Positions 12,000 to 21,891 of a stretch of 38,149 nucleotides of DNA are shown in pieces. Location: positions 1 through 38,149 of the forward strand of contig CABPSV020000057.1 in NCBI GenBank assembly GCA_902459845.2, read 5' to 3'. The notes beneath the pieces were generated by a model. That model did not search any database and was not told the origin of the DNA. It saw only the letters and a list, made by a program, of their open reading frames with translations. How positions within the stretch are numbered: the stretch's first letter is position 1; each line of letters begins with the position of its first letter. Both the position numbers and the translations under genes were made by a program. The DNA is from Hepatocystis sp. ex Piliocolobus tephrosceles. Taxonomy: Eukaryota > Apicomplexa > Aconoidasida > Haemosporida > Plasmodiidae.

Positions 12000-12827
12000 T
12001 TAAATCGATCTGTAAATTTTAAAACCTATAATTATTGAGCAAGCCAAAAAAAGATAAGTTTTCCAGTATTTAAAAAACATCATTCTTTTTAACTTTTTAC
12101 TATTTTGAACAAAATTTAAAGTATTTTTAGACATGTTTTCAGTTTTATATTGTAATGCTTTAATGTCTCTCCTTGTTTGATACAAATTATCTATATGGTT
12201 ATTCATAACTGAATTAATTTTATTTAGTTTTTGTTTTACAGCTATTATTTTTTCATCTTTACAACAAGTGTTAATACTTTTTATGGTGCGTTTCATGAAA
12301 CTTTGAATATTATACAGTTTTGCTTCACTGGTTATATTATTCAAATTATAAACATCGTTATTAAATAAATCTGATTTTATATACAGCTCTAGCTTTTTTA
12401 AAAATTCAAAAACATAATTCTTAAAATATGCTTTGTCATCATGACCAATTAAAAAAAAAACTAGTTTTTTTTCATTACATATTGTAAAATATATAATTCG
12501 ACCATTCCAATTAAGAATTTTTTTATTACTACATTTTTTTTTTTTTAAAGAAATTAATATATTGTTAATTATATGGTTAACTGATATATCTACATCACGA
12601 CTATATAAGGAATATTTTAATAAAATTTTTGTATCTTCTAAAGAGGCTATACAAACATATTTAAATGGTTGTACATTCTCTTCTTCATGACATGTAGTAT
12701 AATAATTTTTTTCATTTTCTGCTTTTTCATAATAGTTAGAATGTCCATAGCTGTCTTCTTCACTATCTACCTCTTCACTGTAGTAGCTATTTGAGTTAAT
12801 ACTTTCCTCGTCTGAAATTAAATACAT
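12000..12827 (-). CDS. longin-type R-SNARE-like protein (VAMP7/VAMP8-like)
   Basis: Protein of 275 residues. An acidic N-terminus (1-52) precedes a longin-like region (about 54-165: FKYVCIASLEDTKILLKYSL, then WNGRIIYFTICNEKKLVFFLI). A SNARE motif spans about 193-248 and a C-terminal membrane anchor about 255-272, so it is tail-anchored with the SNARE motif in the cytosol. Aligned to synaptobrevin, the heptad layers fit well: M208 at -3, I212 at -2, L215 at -1, I222 at +1, L225 at +2, M232 at +4, F239 at +6, L246 at +8. The zero layer, normally Arg in R-SNAREs, is Thr218, with Arg at 219 and 220. The likely role is membrane fusion in the secretory or endosomal system; the compartment cannot be read from sequence. 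The start is the first Met. A TTTAATTTCAG just inside it could instead be a splice acceptor, but I found no upstream coding exon. Confidence 0.8.
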   Translation of the reverse strand: MYLISDEESINSNSYYSEEVDSEEDSYGHSNYYEKAENEKNYYTTCHEEENVQPFKYVCIASLEDTKILLKYSLYSRDVDISVNHIINNILISLKKKKCSNKKILNWNGRIIYFTICNEKKLVFFLIGHDDKAYFKNYVFEFLKKLELYIKSDLFNNDVYNLNNITSEAKLYNIQSFMKRTIKSINTCCKDEKIIAVKQKLNKINSVMNNHIDNLYQTRRDIKALQYKTENMSKNTLNFVQNSKKLKRMMFFKYWKTYLFLACSIIIGFKIYRSI

Positions 12828-14462
12828 TTTTTTTTTCTTCTAGCTTGTGTTGTTCATTCGTGTGTGCATATATAAATAGATATATATATATATATATATA
12901 TATGTACGCTTCGATATACTAATATATTAGTATAGATATATATGTATATTTATATATATATTTATGTTTTTAAGTACGCCCTTTCAATAAACAACATAAA
13001 CATATATATACGTACATAACATTCGATTTCAGATTGGTACCATTTTCTTCTTATTTTATTATATATAAAAAAAAATTACTTTTTTTTTTTTTTTTTTTTT
13101 TATTTTTTTTTTTTATATATATAAAAAATGAGTGGTTTAAAATGTTTTTAATAATATTCACAAATAAAAAAAAATGATAAGTACCTTCGTATTATATTCT
13201 ATTTTTATATTATAAATTGTTATTTTTATAAAACGTACTTTAAACGAGGCCGTATGTACTTATACATAAATAATGTAATGTAAACATGTACGTGTGTTTT
13301 TTTTTTTTTTTTTTTTTTTTTTACTCTTAACACATTTATTCCGCATATAAAAGAAAAACAACAAAAAAAGGATAGTGGCATATATATCAGGACGTGTTAA
13401 ATTATATGTACATTCAGTGATATGTAACATTATTTAAAAAAAAAAAAAAAGAAAAAAAGTAGTAGTATTAACTATTAGCAAGAACATGGTTAGCATAATT
13501 AACATAAAACAACTACATAATTTAAGTGGTCAAATTTTGAATTAAAAGCAAAAAAATAAGGAAAGAAAAATGAATCAACCGATCCATCCATAAAAAAAAA
13601 AAAAAAAAAAAATATTTGATTTACAATTTCTGTAATTAATACATCACGTTATTATAAAATAGGAACAAAAAACAAAAAAATGAAAAAGCGTTTTATACGA
13701 CCACTATTCAACAATCGGAGAAATAAAAAAAATTAAAATAAGAACAAATAGTTAAATATCATGTTTTTCTCTTTTTTTTTTTTTTTTTTACTTTATACTT
13801 AGCAGTTTAAACATTTTATACTACTTTGTGATTAATATATAAAAGTACATACGTGTAACACTTACAATATAACCACAAAAATAGAGTCTAAAAGTGAGAA
13901 TATTTCAGCACAAACAGCTAAATGAAAATTGTAATTTGTTCTATAGACATGTTATGGTTAAAAATTTCAAAAGATAATATGATATAAGAATGTACATACG
14001 TAATATAACACTCCTCAATAGGTAGCCAACAATTTTTAACAATAATTTTTTTTTTTTTTTTTTTTTTTGTCAACAGAACATTCCTTTACTCTTATTTATA
14101 TTGTTGTATATAAGCGTAAAATTTGTAAATACATGCATATTTACGCATGTATATAACACGCCCATTAATTCATTACAGAAATAATGCTTAGGTTATAGGT
14201 GATGAGTGATAGGTGATAGATGATATGTTTATCAAAACGAAACTAAAATCATGAAAAAAAAAAATAAAAAAAAAAAATTAAATAAATAAACTTTTGATAT
14301 ATGTTCGAATTAAGTATACTTGAATTAAATAATAAAAAAATTAAGTCTTAAAAAAAAAAAAATAAAAGTAAATAGTCTTTGTTTTTTATGTTTAAAATTG
14401 ATACGCAAGTGTTATATATTTATATGCACACATATGTATTTGAATCGTTTTTTTTTTTTTTG

Positions 14463-14506
<44 letters not shown>

Positions 14507-14766
14507 TAGTAATATTGCGTTCATAGTTCGTTTTTCTTTTCTTTTCTTCTACATTATTTTATTTTCTTCTACATTATTTTATTTTCTTCTACATTATTTT
14601 ATTTTCTTCTACATTATTTTATTTTCTTCTACATTATTTTATTTTCTTCTACATTATTTTATTTTCTTCTACATTATTTTATTTTTTATTATTTTTTTTT
14701 TTTATGCTTTTTCTTTAATAATAACGCTCGTATATATATAACGCTTCCTTCCTTTCTTTTACTCAC
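12828..14766. other. AT-rich spacer between the SNARE and RACK1 genes
   Basis: Nearly 2 kb without a convincing gene: the 5' flank of the SNARE gene and the 3' flank of RACK1, both on the minus strand. It has TA runs (about 12882-12905), many T and A runs (including about 40 A at 14463-14504) and a 20-bp minisatellite at 14541-14680. A short ORF at 13680 (18 codons, Lys/Arg/Asn-rich) has no support. Confidence 0.65.
14541..14680. repeat. 20-bp minisatellite, seven copies
   Basis: Seven almost identical copies of ATTTTCTTCTACATTATTTT, about 90-230 bases downstream of the RACK1 stop codon and hence probably in its 3' UTR or flank. The minus-strand unit contains ATGTAG, a potential splice acceptor. 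Confidence 0.9.
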
Positions 14767-15719
14767 CTAAACCGATAACTTTTTAACTTCATAAACATAT
14801 ATATTACCATCAGTTGAACCACAAAATAAGAACTGTCCATTGGCAGACCAAGTTATGGATGTACACCATGGTAATCCTACCTTGCTTTGTTTATCTGGTT
14901 GAATTTCTGATATAATTAATTTACTTTCTAAATTCCATATTCTTATAAATCTGTCAGTAGCTGCACATAACCAATAATCACATGGTGAGAAACAAAGTGA
15001 ATTTATAGTACAACCAGTTTCTAATGAATATAAATGCTTACCTTCGTTAACATCCCATAACTTAGAAACTCCATCTTTTCCACCAGAAGCACATAAAGAA
15101 CCATCAGGTGATATAGTAACAGTATTTAAAACACCTGTATGTGCTTTCAAATTTTTATTCAAACCACATTTTTTTAAATCCCATACTTTAACTAATTTAT
15201 CCCAACCACAGGAAACAATAATTGCTTGTTTTGGTGAAGGAGAAAATCTAACACATGTAATCCAATCAGTGTGTTGTTCGTCTGTTATAGTATATTTACA
15301 TTGTGCTAAAGTATTCCATAATTTAATGGTTTTATCACGACTAGCTGATACTATTTGTCTATTATCTGGACTAAAAGATACACTAAAAACATCAGATGTA
15401 TGTCCAATAAATGATCGAATAGTTTCACCTTGTGTTAAATCCCACAAGCGAACAGAATGATCCCATGAGCCTGATAATGCAAACAATCCATCGGAAGAAA
15501 TGGAAACGTCATTAATAGCTTGTGAATGACCAGTTAATGACTTTTTAGCAGTTCCAATTTCTCCTGAATCACCTTCTGGATTTATATTCCATACAACTAA
15601 CTTTTTATCTGAAATAATAAAATAATGGAAAAAAAAAAAATAGGTAAATAAGGCAAATGCAAAAAAATAAAAATAAAAGAATAAAAAAAATAAAAATAAA
15701 AGAAAAGAAAAAAATAAAT

Positions 15720-15778
<59 letters not shown>

Positions 15779-16080
15779 TTCAAGAGCAATGTGTATTATA
15801 TACTATGACATATACAAATAAGTACAAATAAAATTTAATAAAACGTAAAGAACAAAATAAAAACTTAAAAGTTAAAAAAAAAAAAATTATTAATGTTACG
15901 TATATTCAAATAAAGTAAACTGTTTTGTATATATTTACGCATTATGCATATACAGTGATGAACGTATATATATACATACATTTTCATTTATCAGAGCTAT
16001 TTATAAGCTTATTTTCTCTTCATATTAGAATATTCAGAGTGAGCTGGGATAAGCGTAAATCATCATTGAAATGAAAGTAA

Positions 16081-16128
<48 letters not shown>

Positions 16129-16306
16129 GTGTATACACTCATATTTATGATGGTTTATTTTATATAATATATGTATTACCTCTCGAAGCGCTAACAATAG
16201 TTTTTAATTTTGTGTCTGTAGGGGTTGAAACTGAAGTAACCCAGTCACTATGACCGCCTTCCAGTACACCTCTCAACGATATGTCAACTTCTTGCTGGTA
16301 TTCCAT
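14767..16306 (-). CDS. RACK1: RACK1, 40S-associated WD40 scaffold protein (two exons)
   Basis: Reconstructed as exon 1 at 16306-16180 (127 nt) and exon 2 at 15608-14767, joined to give 322 residues, the usual RACK1 length. Exon 1 starts [18 protein letters not shown] and ends at AGAG before GTAATA; exon 2 follows TTTATTATTTCAG and resumes the frame with the split Asp codon. Seven WD repeats are visible with GH/WD landmarks (for example [36 protein letters not shown]). RACK1 sits on the 40S head and links ribosomes to signalling. The SASRDKK stretch corresponds to the Arg-Asp-Lys ribosome contact of human R36/K38, and the intron falls inside it. The open frame continuing upstream of 15608 reads through a poly-A tract in the intron and is not protein. 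Very high confidence in identity, high in the exon boundaries. Confidence 0.95.
15609..16179 (-). other. RACK1 intron 1
   Basis: 571-nt intron bounded by GTAATA (donor at 16179) and TTTCAG (acceptor at 15610-15609). It contains a TA microsatellite near its 5' end, the box C/D snoRNA candidate at 15982-16076 and a ~55-nt homopolymer (A on the plus strand) at 15721-15775. It is long for a Plasmodium intron, as expected if it carries a processed RNA. Confidence 0.9.
15982..16076 (-). ncRNA. box C/D snoRNA candidate in the RACK1 intron (snR71/U29-like guide)
   Basis: Read on the minus strand: stem strand TTTCATTT (16076-16069), box C ATGATGA (16066-16060), a spacer holding CCCAGCTCAC (16048-16039), box D' CTGA (16037-16034), C' ATGAAGA (16023-16017), box D CTGA (15994-15991), then AAATGAAA (15989-15982). 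The two stem strands pair over 8 bp. The guide is complementary to GUGAGCUGGG, which I recall as a highly conserved segment of the large-subunit rRNA close to the peptidyl transferase region. The fifth nucleotide upstream of D' (16042) pairs with the A, the predicted 2'-O-methylation site; I recall this as yeast 25S A2946 (snR71) and the human U29 site. The second guide, next to box D, matches no rRNA segment that I recognise. It would be released from the spliced intron. Not tested by alignment or folding. Confidence 0.82.
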
Positions 16307-16759
16307 ATTTTTACTTTTTTATTTTGTTTTGACTAAGTTATCTATAAAAAGGTATTAACATGTATATGCATGTGTGGTAAGCGTTGCAAAAACGGGTAAA
16401 TACATGTAAGTGCATATATGTATATATGCTTTATGTATATATGCTTTATGTATATATGTTTTATGTATATATGCTATATGAGCATAGTGTTCTTATGTAT
16501 ATGCAACTCTGTGCTCATCACGCAAATATTCGATCGCTCGGTATATGATTTTACTTTTATAAGATAAAAAAATATATACATATATATATACACTAACAAG
16601 CAGTTGCTAATATAATGAAATATATATATATGTAGAACAAGCATTTGTTACGTATATTTAAAAAAATGATAAAAGCATATTTAATTTTGTTAATACATTC
16701 ATATGTACGTGCTTCTATATAATATATATGTAAACGCTTGTTTTATTTATGATGTTATG

Positions 16760-16790
<31 letters not shown>

Positions 16791-18290
16791 GCATTTACAT
16801 AAAACATATATGTAATATTCTTATTTTGCCATCTTTTTATATAAATATATTATTTTGTTCTTTCTACAATTTTATATAAACTTACTTGAGAAAAAAAAAA
16901 AAAAAAGAAATATAAAAAATTAAGTTATAAAATAATAAAAGTTTTAAAATAAAATAAAAAGTATAATATCAAAAGTTTTTTGATTATTATTTTTTTTATT
17001 TATATTTTTATAATTTTTATATTTTTTATAATTTTTATAATTTTTATTTTATTTTTTAAATAATTATATATATATATATATATTTATGTACTTAAGATAT
17101 TTTTATCGTTCTGTATTTTTATTATATAAAACATATAATAATATGCAACTCACTATGCCAAAAAAAAAAAAAAAAAAAAAAAATTATATATAAATATGTA
17201 TATATGTACAAATATATAAGCAAATTTTTTTTTTTTTTTTTTTTTTTTTCATAGGCTTTAGATAAAACTTTTCATAGGTATGTACGTATATGTATATATA
17301 AGTTTTATAAGAGTTTATTTATTACGTAGTACTTCCCATCACTTGGAAATAATAAGGGAAAAATCCATAGTAAAGGATAATTCTACAAAAAAAAAAAATA
17401 CATATATATATATATATATATATACATTAATTGTTCTCAATTTTTTTTTTTTTTTTTATATCTTTGTATAAAAATAATTATACGTAATAATAAAAAACGT
17501 TAAGGCTTTTTTTTTTATTGTTTTTACTTTTTTTTGTTTTTATTCATATATCTTTCAATTTAAATGAATAGCTTAGGGTGTTTGAAGGGGTTAACCTAGC
17601 AAGATGAAAAAAAAAAAAAAAAAAAATTAAATAAAAAAATAATAAGATAAAATAAAATTACTTCATTATATTAAATTAACATTGTGCCTGTTATGTGATT
17701 TGTTTCGAATCGTTATAAATATAAAACGTAACATGAGTCATGTTTGTATAAATGAACATATATGCATAAATTCATACTGGTTTTAAAATATAAGTACTGA
17801 CATTTTGTTTTACTCCATCTTTTTTCCATTTAAAACTTACTGGAAATGCTATATTCCAAAAAAACATATATACATATTATATACAAGGATAATATATGTA
17901 TATACGTGTACGAGTAAAATAAAATTAAAGAGAGTGAATACATTTGTTAGAGGGGTGTTGATAATTTTGTTGGTTTATTTCAAGTTAAAAAAATGGAAGG
18001 CTTTGAAAAATTAGTACGCATACATATGTATAGGTATACAATATAATATTCATTTTTGTAAAATGCTCCAAAACAATTAATTATACATATGTATGTATAT
18101 AGTAACTTTTTTTTTGTTTGTTAGCTGCCCGAATAAAAATAAAAAAAAGCAGAATTAAAAATTCGCGCTAGTACAAATACAAAGCGTATACGCATAAGGA
18201 GATGTATATGTACATATGTATATAATTTTTTTTTACTTCAATGCTTTTTTTAGATAAAAAGTATTAATTTGAAATAAGTTCAAAAGGGCT

Positions 18291-18345
<55 letters not shown>

Positions 18346-18671
18346 ATTTTTATTTAATCTGTTGTTATCCTATTTTATTTTTCTTGTCAACATTAATCAT
18401 TCAATATTACTACATATTAAAAAAAAAAAAAGTGAGGGGAATAACTTTTTTTTTATTTTTAATAAAATATTGATTGTACATTTGTTTTAAAGACTCTTTA
18501 TTTATATCATGATAATTGGTAAACTATGCTTGTCTTGATTAGTACAACGATCTTTATAATATTGTTGTTTTACACACTTAAATAAAATAACGCCATATGT
18601 ATTAAGACCTTTATATATGAATAGGGTACAAAAGTTTTGAAATAACCTAAATAATTACATCTTGCATTGTT

Positions 18672-18809
18672 ATGAAAAAAACAACCAAGAGTATCTATTC
18701 TGAGATTATAGAGAATAATGCAAGTAAAAAGTATAACATAATTTGCATATTTTATATAATTTTTTTTGTTTTAATTGGTTGTGCAGTAGTAATAGGATTT
18801 ATGCAATAG
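18672..18809 (+). CDS. possible small single-pass membrane protein, 45 residues
   Basis: ATG to TAG frame of 45 codons. The first 20 residues are polar and Lys-rich (MKKTTKSIYSEIIENNASKK), followed by a continuous hydrophobic span (about 21-44: YNIICIFYIIFFVLIGCAVV then IGFMQ) that fills the rest, so it would be a tail-anchored or signal-anchored miniprotein. The codon make-up (TGC, GCA, GGT, ACC) is less AT-only than the surrounding spacer, which is the main reason to list it. An in-frame TAA at 18648-18650 with no AG between it and the ATG argues that this is a complete frame, not a 3' exon. No family was recognised; SERP1/RAMP4-like or translocase accessory proteins have a similar layout but no motif supports them. 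It could still be chance. Confidence 0.4.
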   Translation: MKKTTKSIYSEIIENNASKKYNIICIFYIIFFVLIGCAVVIGFMQ

Positions 18810-19148
18810 TGAGAGAAACTATACATAAAACTGAACTTATAAAAAGTAAAAAAAAAAATATTATATACATATTAAAACATATTTACGTTTAAGTACTTTT
18901 TTTACGGGTTGTTTTGGTTTTTGCCAATAAATTAACTTAAAACACTTCCGTTTTAAAGAACTGTTTTTTTTTTTTTTTTTTTTTTTTTTTTGTTATGATT
19001 CCACTCATTTTTTTATTTTTGTTTATTTATTCATTTATTTAGAATAATATCATTTGCTATTAAATATTACATTGTGACATCATCAATGTGCTCGATGGTT
19101 ATATATACATGCTTATCTCCTTACAATATACACATACATATATATATG

Positions 19149-19184
<36 letters not shown>

Positions 19185-19617
19185 AAACTCGTAAATTTTT
19201 TATACAACAGCTTAATAAATAGGCTTAATAATAAAAAGAAAAGATAATGAAAACATAATTTTTACTTCAAAGTATTCTATTAGTTTTTTTTTCCTTTTTT
19301 CACTTTTTTTTTTTTTTTTTCTCATTTTATTCTCTCCAAAGTGTAAAAGTAGCTAATAAATGTATACATGCACATTATTATTTTTTTACACAAATAGTAA
19401 TTACAAATAATTAACGGAAAAATGAAAAGAAAAAAAAAAATAACAAAAAAGAATGCAAAAACGAAATGTAAAAAATAATGCAAAAAATAATGCAAAAGAA
19501 AATTTAATCATGTATTAATAAAAATTTTAATAGCAAAAGACGCTTTAATTTAAAAAAAATATTTATAAGTTTGACTTTACTCTTTTCTTTTTATTCTATT
19601 TTTTCTTTTTTTCTTTT

Positions 19618-19800
19618 CTTAAATACTATGTTTTTTTAAATACTATGTTTTTTTAAATACTATGTTTTTTTTAAATATTATATTTCCTTAAACATTATAT
19701 TTCCTTAAATACTATACTTTCTTAAATACTATATTTCCCTAAATACTATATTTACTTAAATACTATATTTACTTAAATACTTATTTTCTTAAATACTATA
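19618..19800. repeat. 16-17-bp TAAATACTAT(G/A)TTT-type array
   Basis: About ten degenerate copies of TTTAAATACTATGTTTT or TTAAATACTATATTTCC upstream of the coiled-coil gene. Confidence 0.85.
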
Positions 19801-19977
19801 ATTAAAATAACACGAAAAAAAATATAAAGACACAATAAGATAATATATACCTTCATTGATATATGGAAATAAACAAAAGAAACATTTATAATGTAATAAA
19901 CGTTTATAATGTAACAAATATATCCATCTAGGTATTTTTTTTTTTTTTTTTAAATTTACTTATAATCGTATTTAAAA

Positions 19978-20176
19978 ATGAGTATGACGAAGGTAGGTAC
20001 AAGATAAAAAAAAAAAAAAAATAATAATAAAATAGTATGTAGTATAATAAAATTAATCTTATATTAAGGTGTGTTCGTAAATTTGTTTAAAATACAGTTA
20101 TTGATGTTGATACTGCTTCTATTACTACTGCTGTTATTGCAACTACTACTGTCACTATTATTACCACCACTACTAA

Positions 20177-20209
<33 letters not shown>

Positions 20210-20377
20210 TAATACTACTACTACTACTAATACTACTACTAATACTACTACTAATACTACTACTACTACTAATACTACTACTAATACTACTACTAATACT
20301 ACTACTAATACTACTACTAATACTACTACTAATACTACTACTAATACTACTACTAATACTACTACTACTACTAATAC

Positions 20378-20436
<59 letters not shown>

Positions 20437-20443
20437 ATACTAC

Positions 20444-20493
<50 letters not shown>

Positions 20494-20510
20494 ATACTAC
20501 TATTAATAAT

Positions 20511-20543
<33 letters not shown>

Positions 20544-21847
20544 GGATCAGCAAAAGAATTATTTAAACAAATGAAAAGTGAGGTTAGTTAAAATTTTTAT
20601 GCCTAACTACAGAGCTTATATATATATATATCTGTACATGTGTGCGGGTGTATATACTCATGTAACGTGTGGTATTTATAATTCTCATAAAAACGGAATT
20701 ATGTTCGCTCATATAAAATAAGTATTATAATTTTTATGTATATAAATACCCATTCATTATGTCTATTTTTTTTTTATTTTTTTTGGAGTATATACACCTA
20801 TAACTATGCTAATTTTTTTTTTATATTTTATATTTTTTATATTTTATATTTTTTTATTTTATATTTTTTTATTTTATATTTTTTTATTTTATATTTTTTA
20901 TTTTTTTTAGTTAAGATACAGAGAACGAAGTCCTGAGTTAATGGAAATGGCTAGTTCGGATGGTATCTTAGAAGGTAGCACAGATAGAGAACATAAGAAA
21001 ACTTATTATGATGAAATAAAATATTTGAATAAAAGTCAGTTAAGAGCATATGTATGTAAATTAAAAAAAGAGTTAAAATATTATAAAATAAAAGAAATGA
21101 ATATGGTTATAGAAATAAAATATTTAAGACGTAAAGTAAAAAGATTAAGAAGTATAATGGAAGAAGATAGTATTTTAAGAATAAATAAAAATAGTTTATA
21201 TGTTAAAAATGATAAAAACAGTTCATCAATTAATTTTAATAATAGTGGTAGTATAAAGTCATTACAACATATACCCTGTTATTATAATTGTCAGAATAGT
21301 AATACTAAATTATCTGCAAAGAGTTATAATAAAAGTATGTATAAATATGATGATAATAATAATAATATTGTTAAACATAAGAATAAACATAACTCTTATA
21401 AGAGTAATAAAAGCGAAAGTCAATTTCGAAATGTATCAATCCGTAGCATAAATGATAGTATACATAAAAGCAGAAGGATGAGTGAACATAATTACAAACA
21501 TGTTGATAATAGTAGTAATAAAAAATATGATAAAACAGTAATCCCTATAAAAAAAAAAAAGCAAAAGGATTACATGAACAATAATTTTTATTATAATCAG
21601 CGAAATTATAGAGATAGTAACATTTATAACAATAAATATAATTGCTCGTCTAATTATAGTTACACAGATTGTTACAAAGATAGTCGTAAATATTCTTCTT
21701 CTATGAGGTTTTATAAAAAGGATATACAAGGAAGTCAATCTTCATCTGGTAGAGTAGACCCAGACACAATAAGACCAGGCACAATAAGACCAAACACAAT
21801 AAGACAAGGCACATTGAGGACAAGCGTAGAAAAAAAAAGTGAACTTC

Positions 21848-21891
<44 letters not shown>

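Larger units (their letters stand above)
16307..19977. other. 3.7-kb divergent spacer between RACK1 and the coiled-coil gene
   Basis: Apart from the small ORF at 18672-18809 no gene is supported. The interval must carry the 5' UTRs and promoters of RACK1 (-) and the coiled-coil gene (+). On the minus strand TTTTTATAG (about 16352-16344) and a GTAAGT near 16885 could be ends of a RACK1 5' UTR intron. It also holds TATATATGCTTTATG repeats (16420-16480), a ~45-nt A run (18297-18341), TA microsatellites and a 16-17-bp TAAATACTATGTTTTTT-like array (19618-19800). Fragments with splice-like borders at 17255-17277 and 17312-17367 are treated as a finding only. Confidence 0.6.

Noticed and set aside
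13680..13736. 18-codon Lys/Arg/Asn-rich ORF
   Set aside because: Too short, with no recognisable match to small ribosomal proteins and no supporting signals.
14196..14230. GTGATGA box-C-like motifs on the plus strand
   Set aside because: Part of a GTGATAG-type repeat with no CTGA box at a suitable distance.
14379..14741. 120-codon ORF over the 20-bp minisatellite
   Set aside because: It is a product of the poly-A run and the repeat; no plausible domain is present.
15609..15789. N-terminal extension of the RACK1 exon 2 frame with a long Phe run
   Set aside because: It is intron sequence; RACK1 exon 1 at 16180-16306 restores the expected N-terminus and total length.
16511..16525. Second box-C-like GTGATGA on the minus strand upstream of RACK1
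   Set aside because: No CTGA D box follows within 150 bases and no terminal stem is visible.
20071..20574. Leu-rich 167-codon ORF
   Set aside because: It reads through the trinucleotide array of intron 1 of the coiled-coil gene and crosses the splice acceptor.
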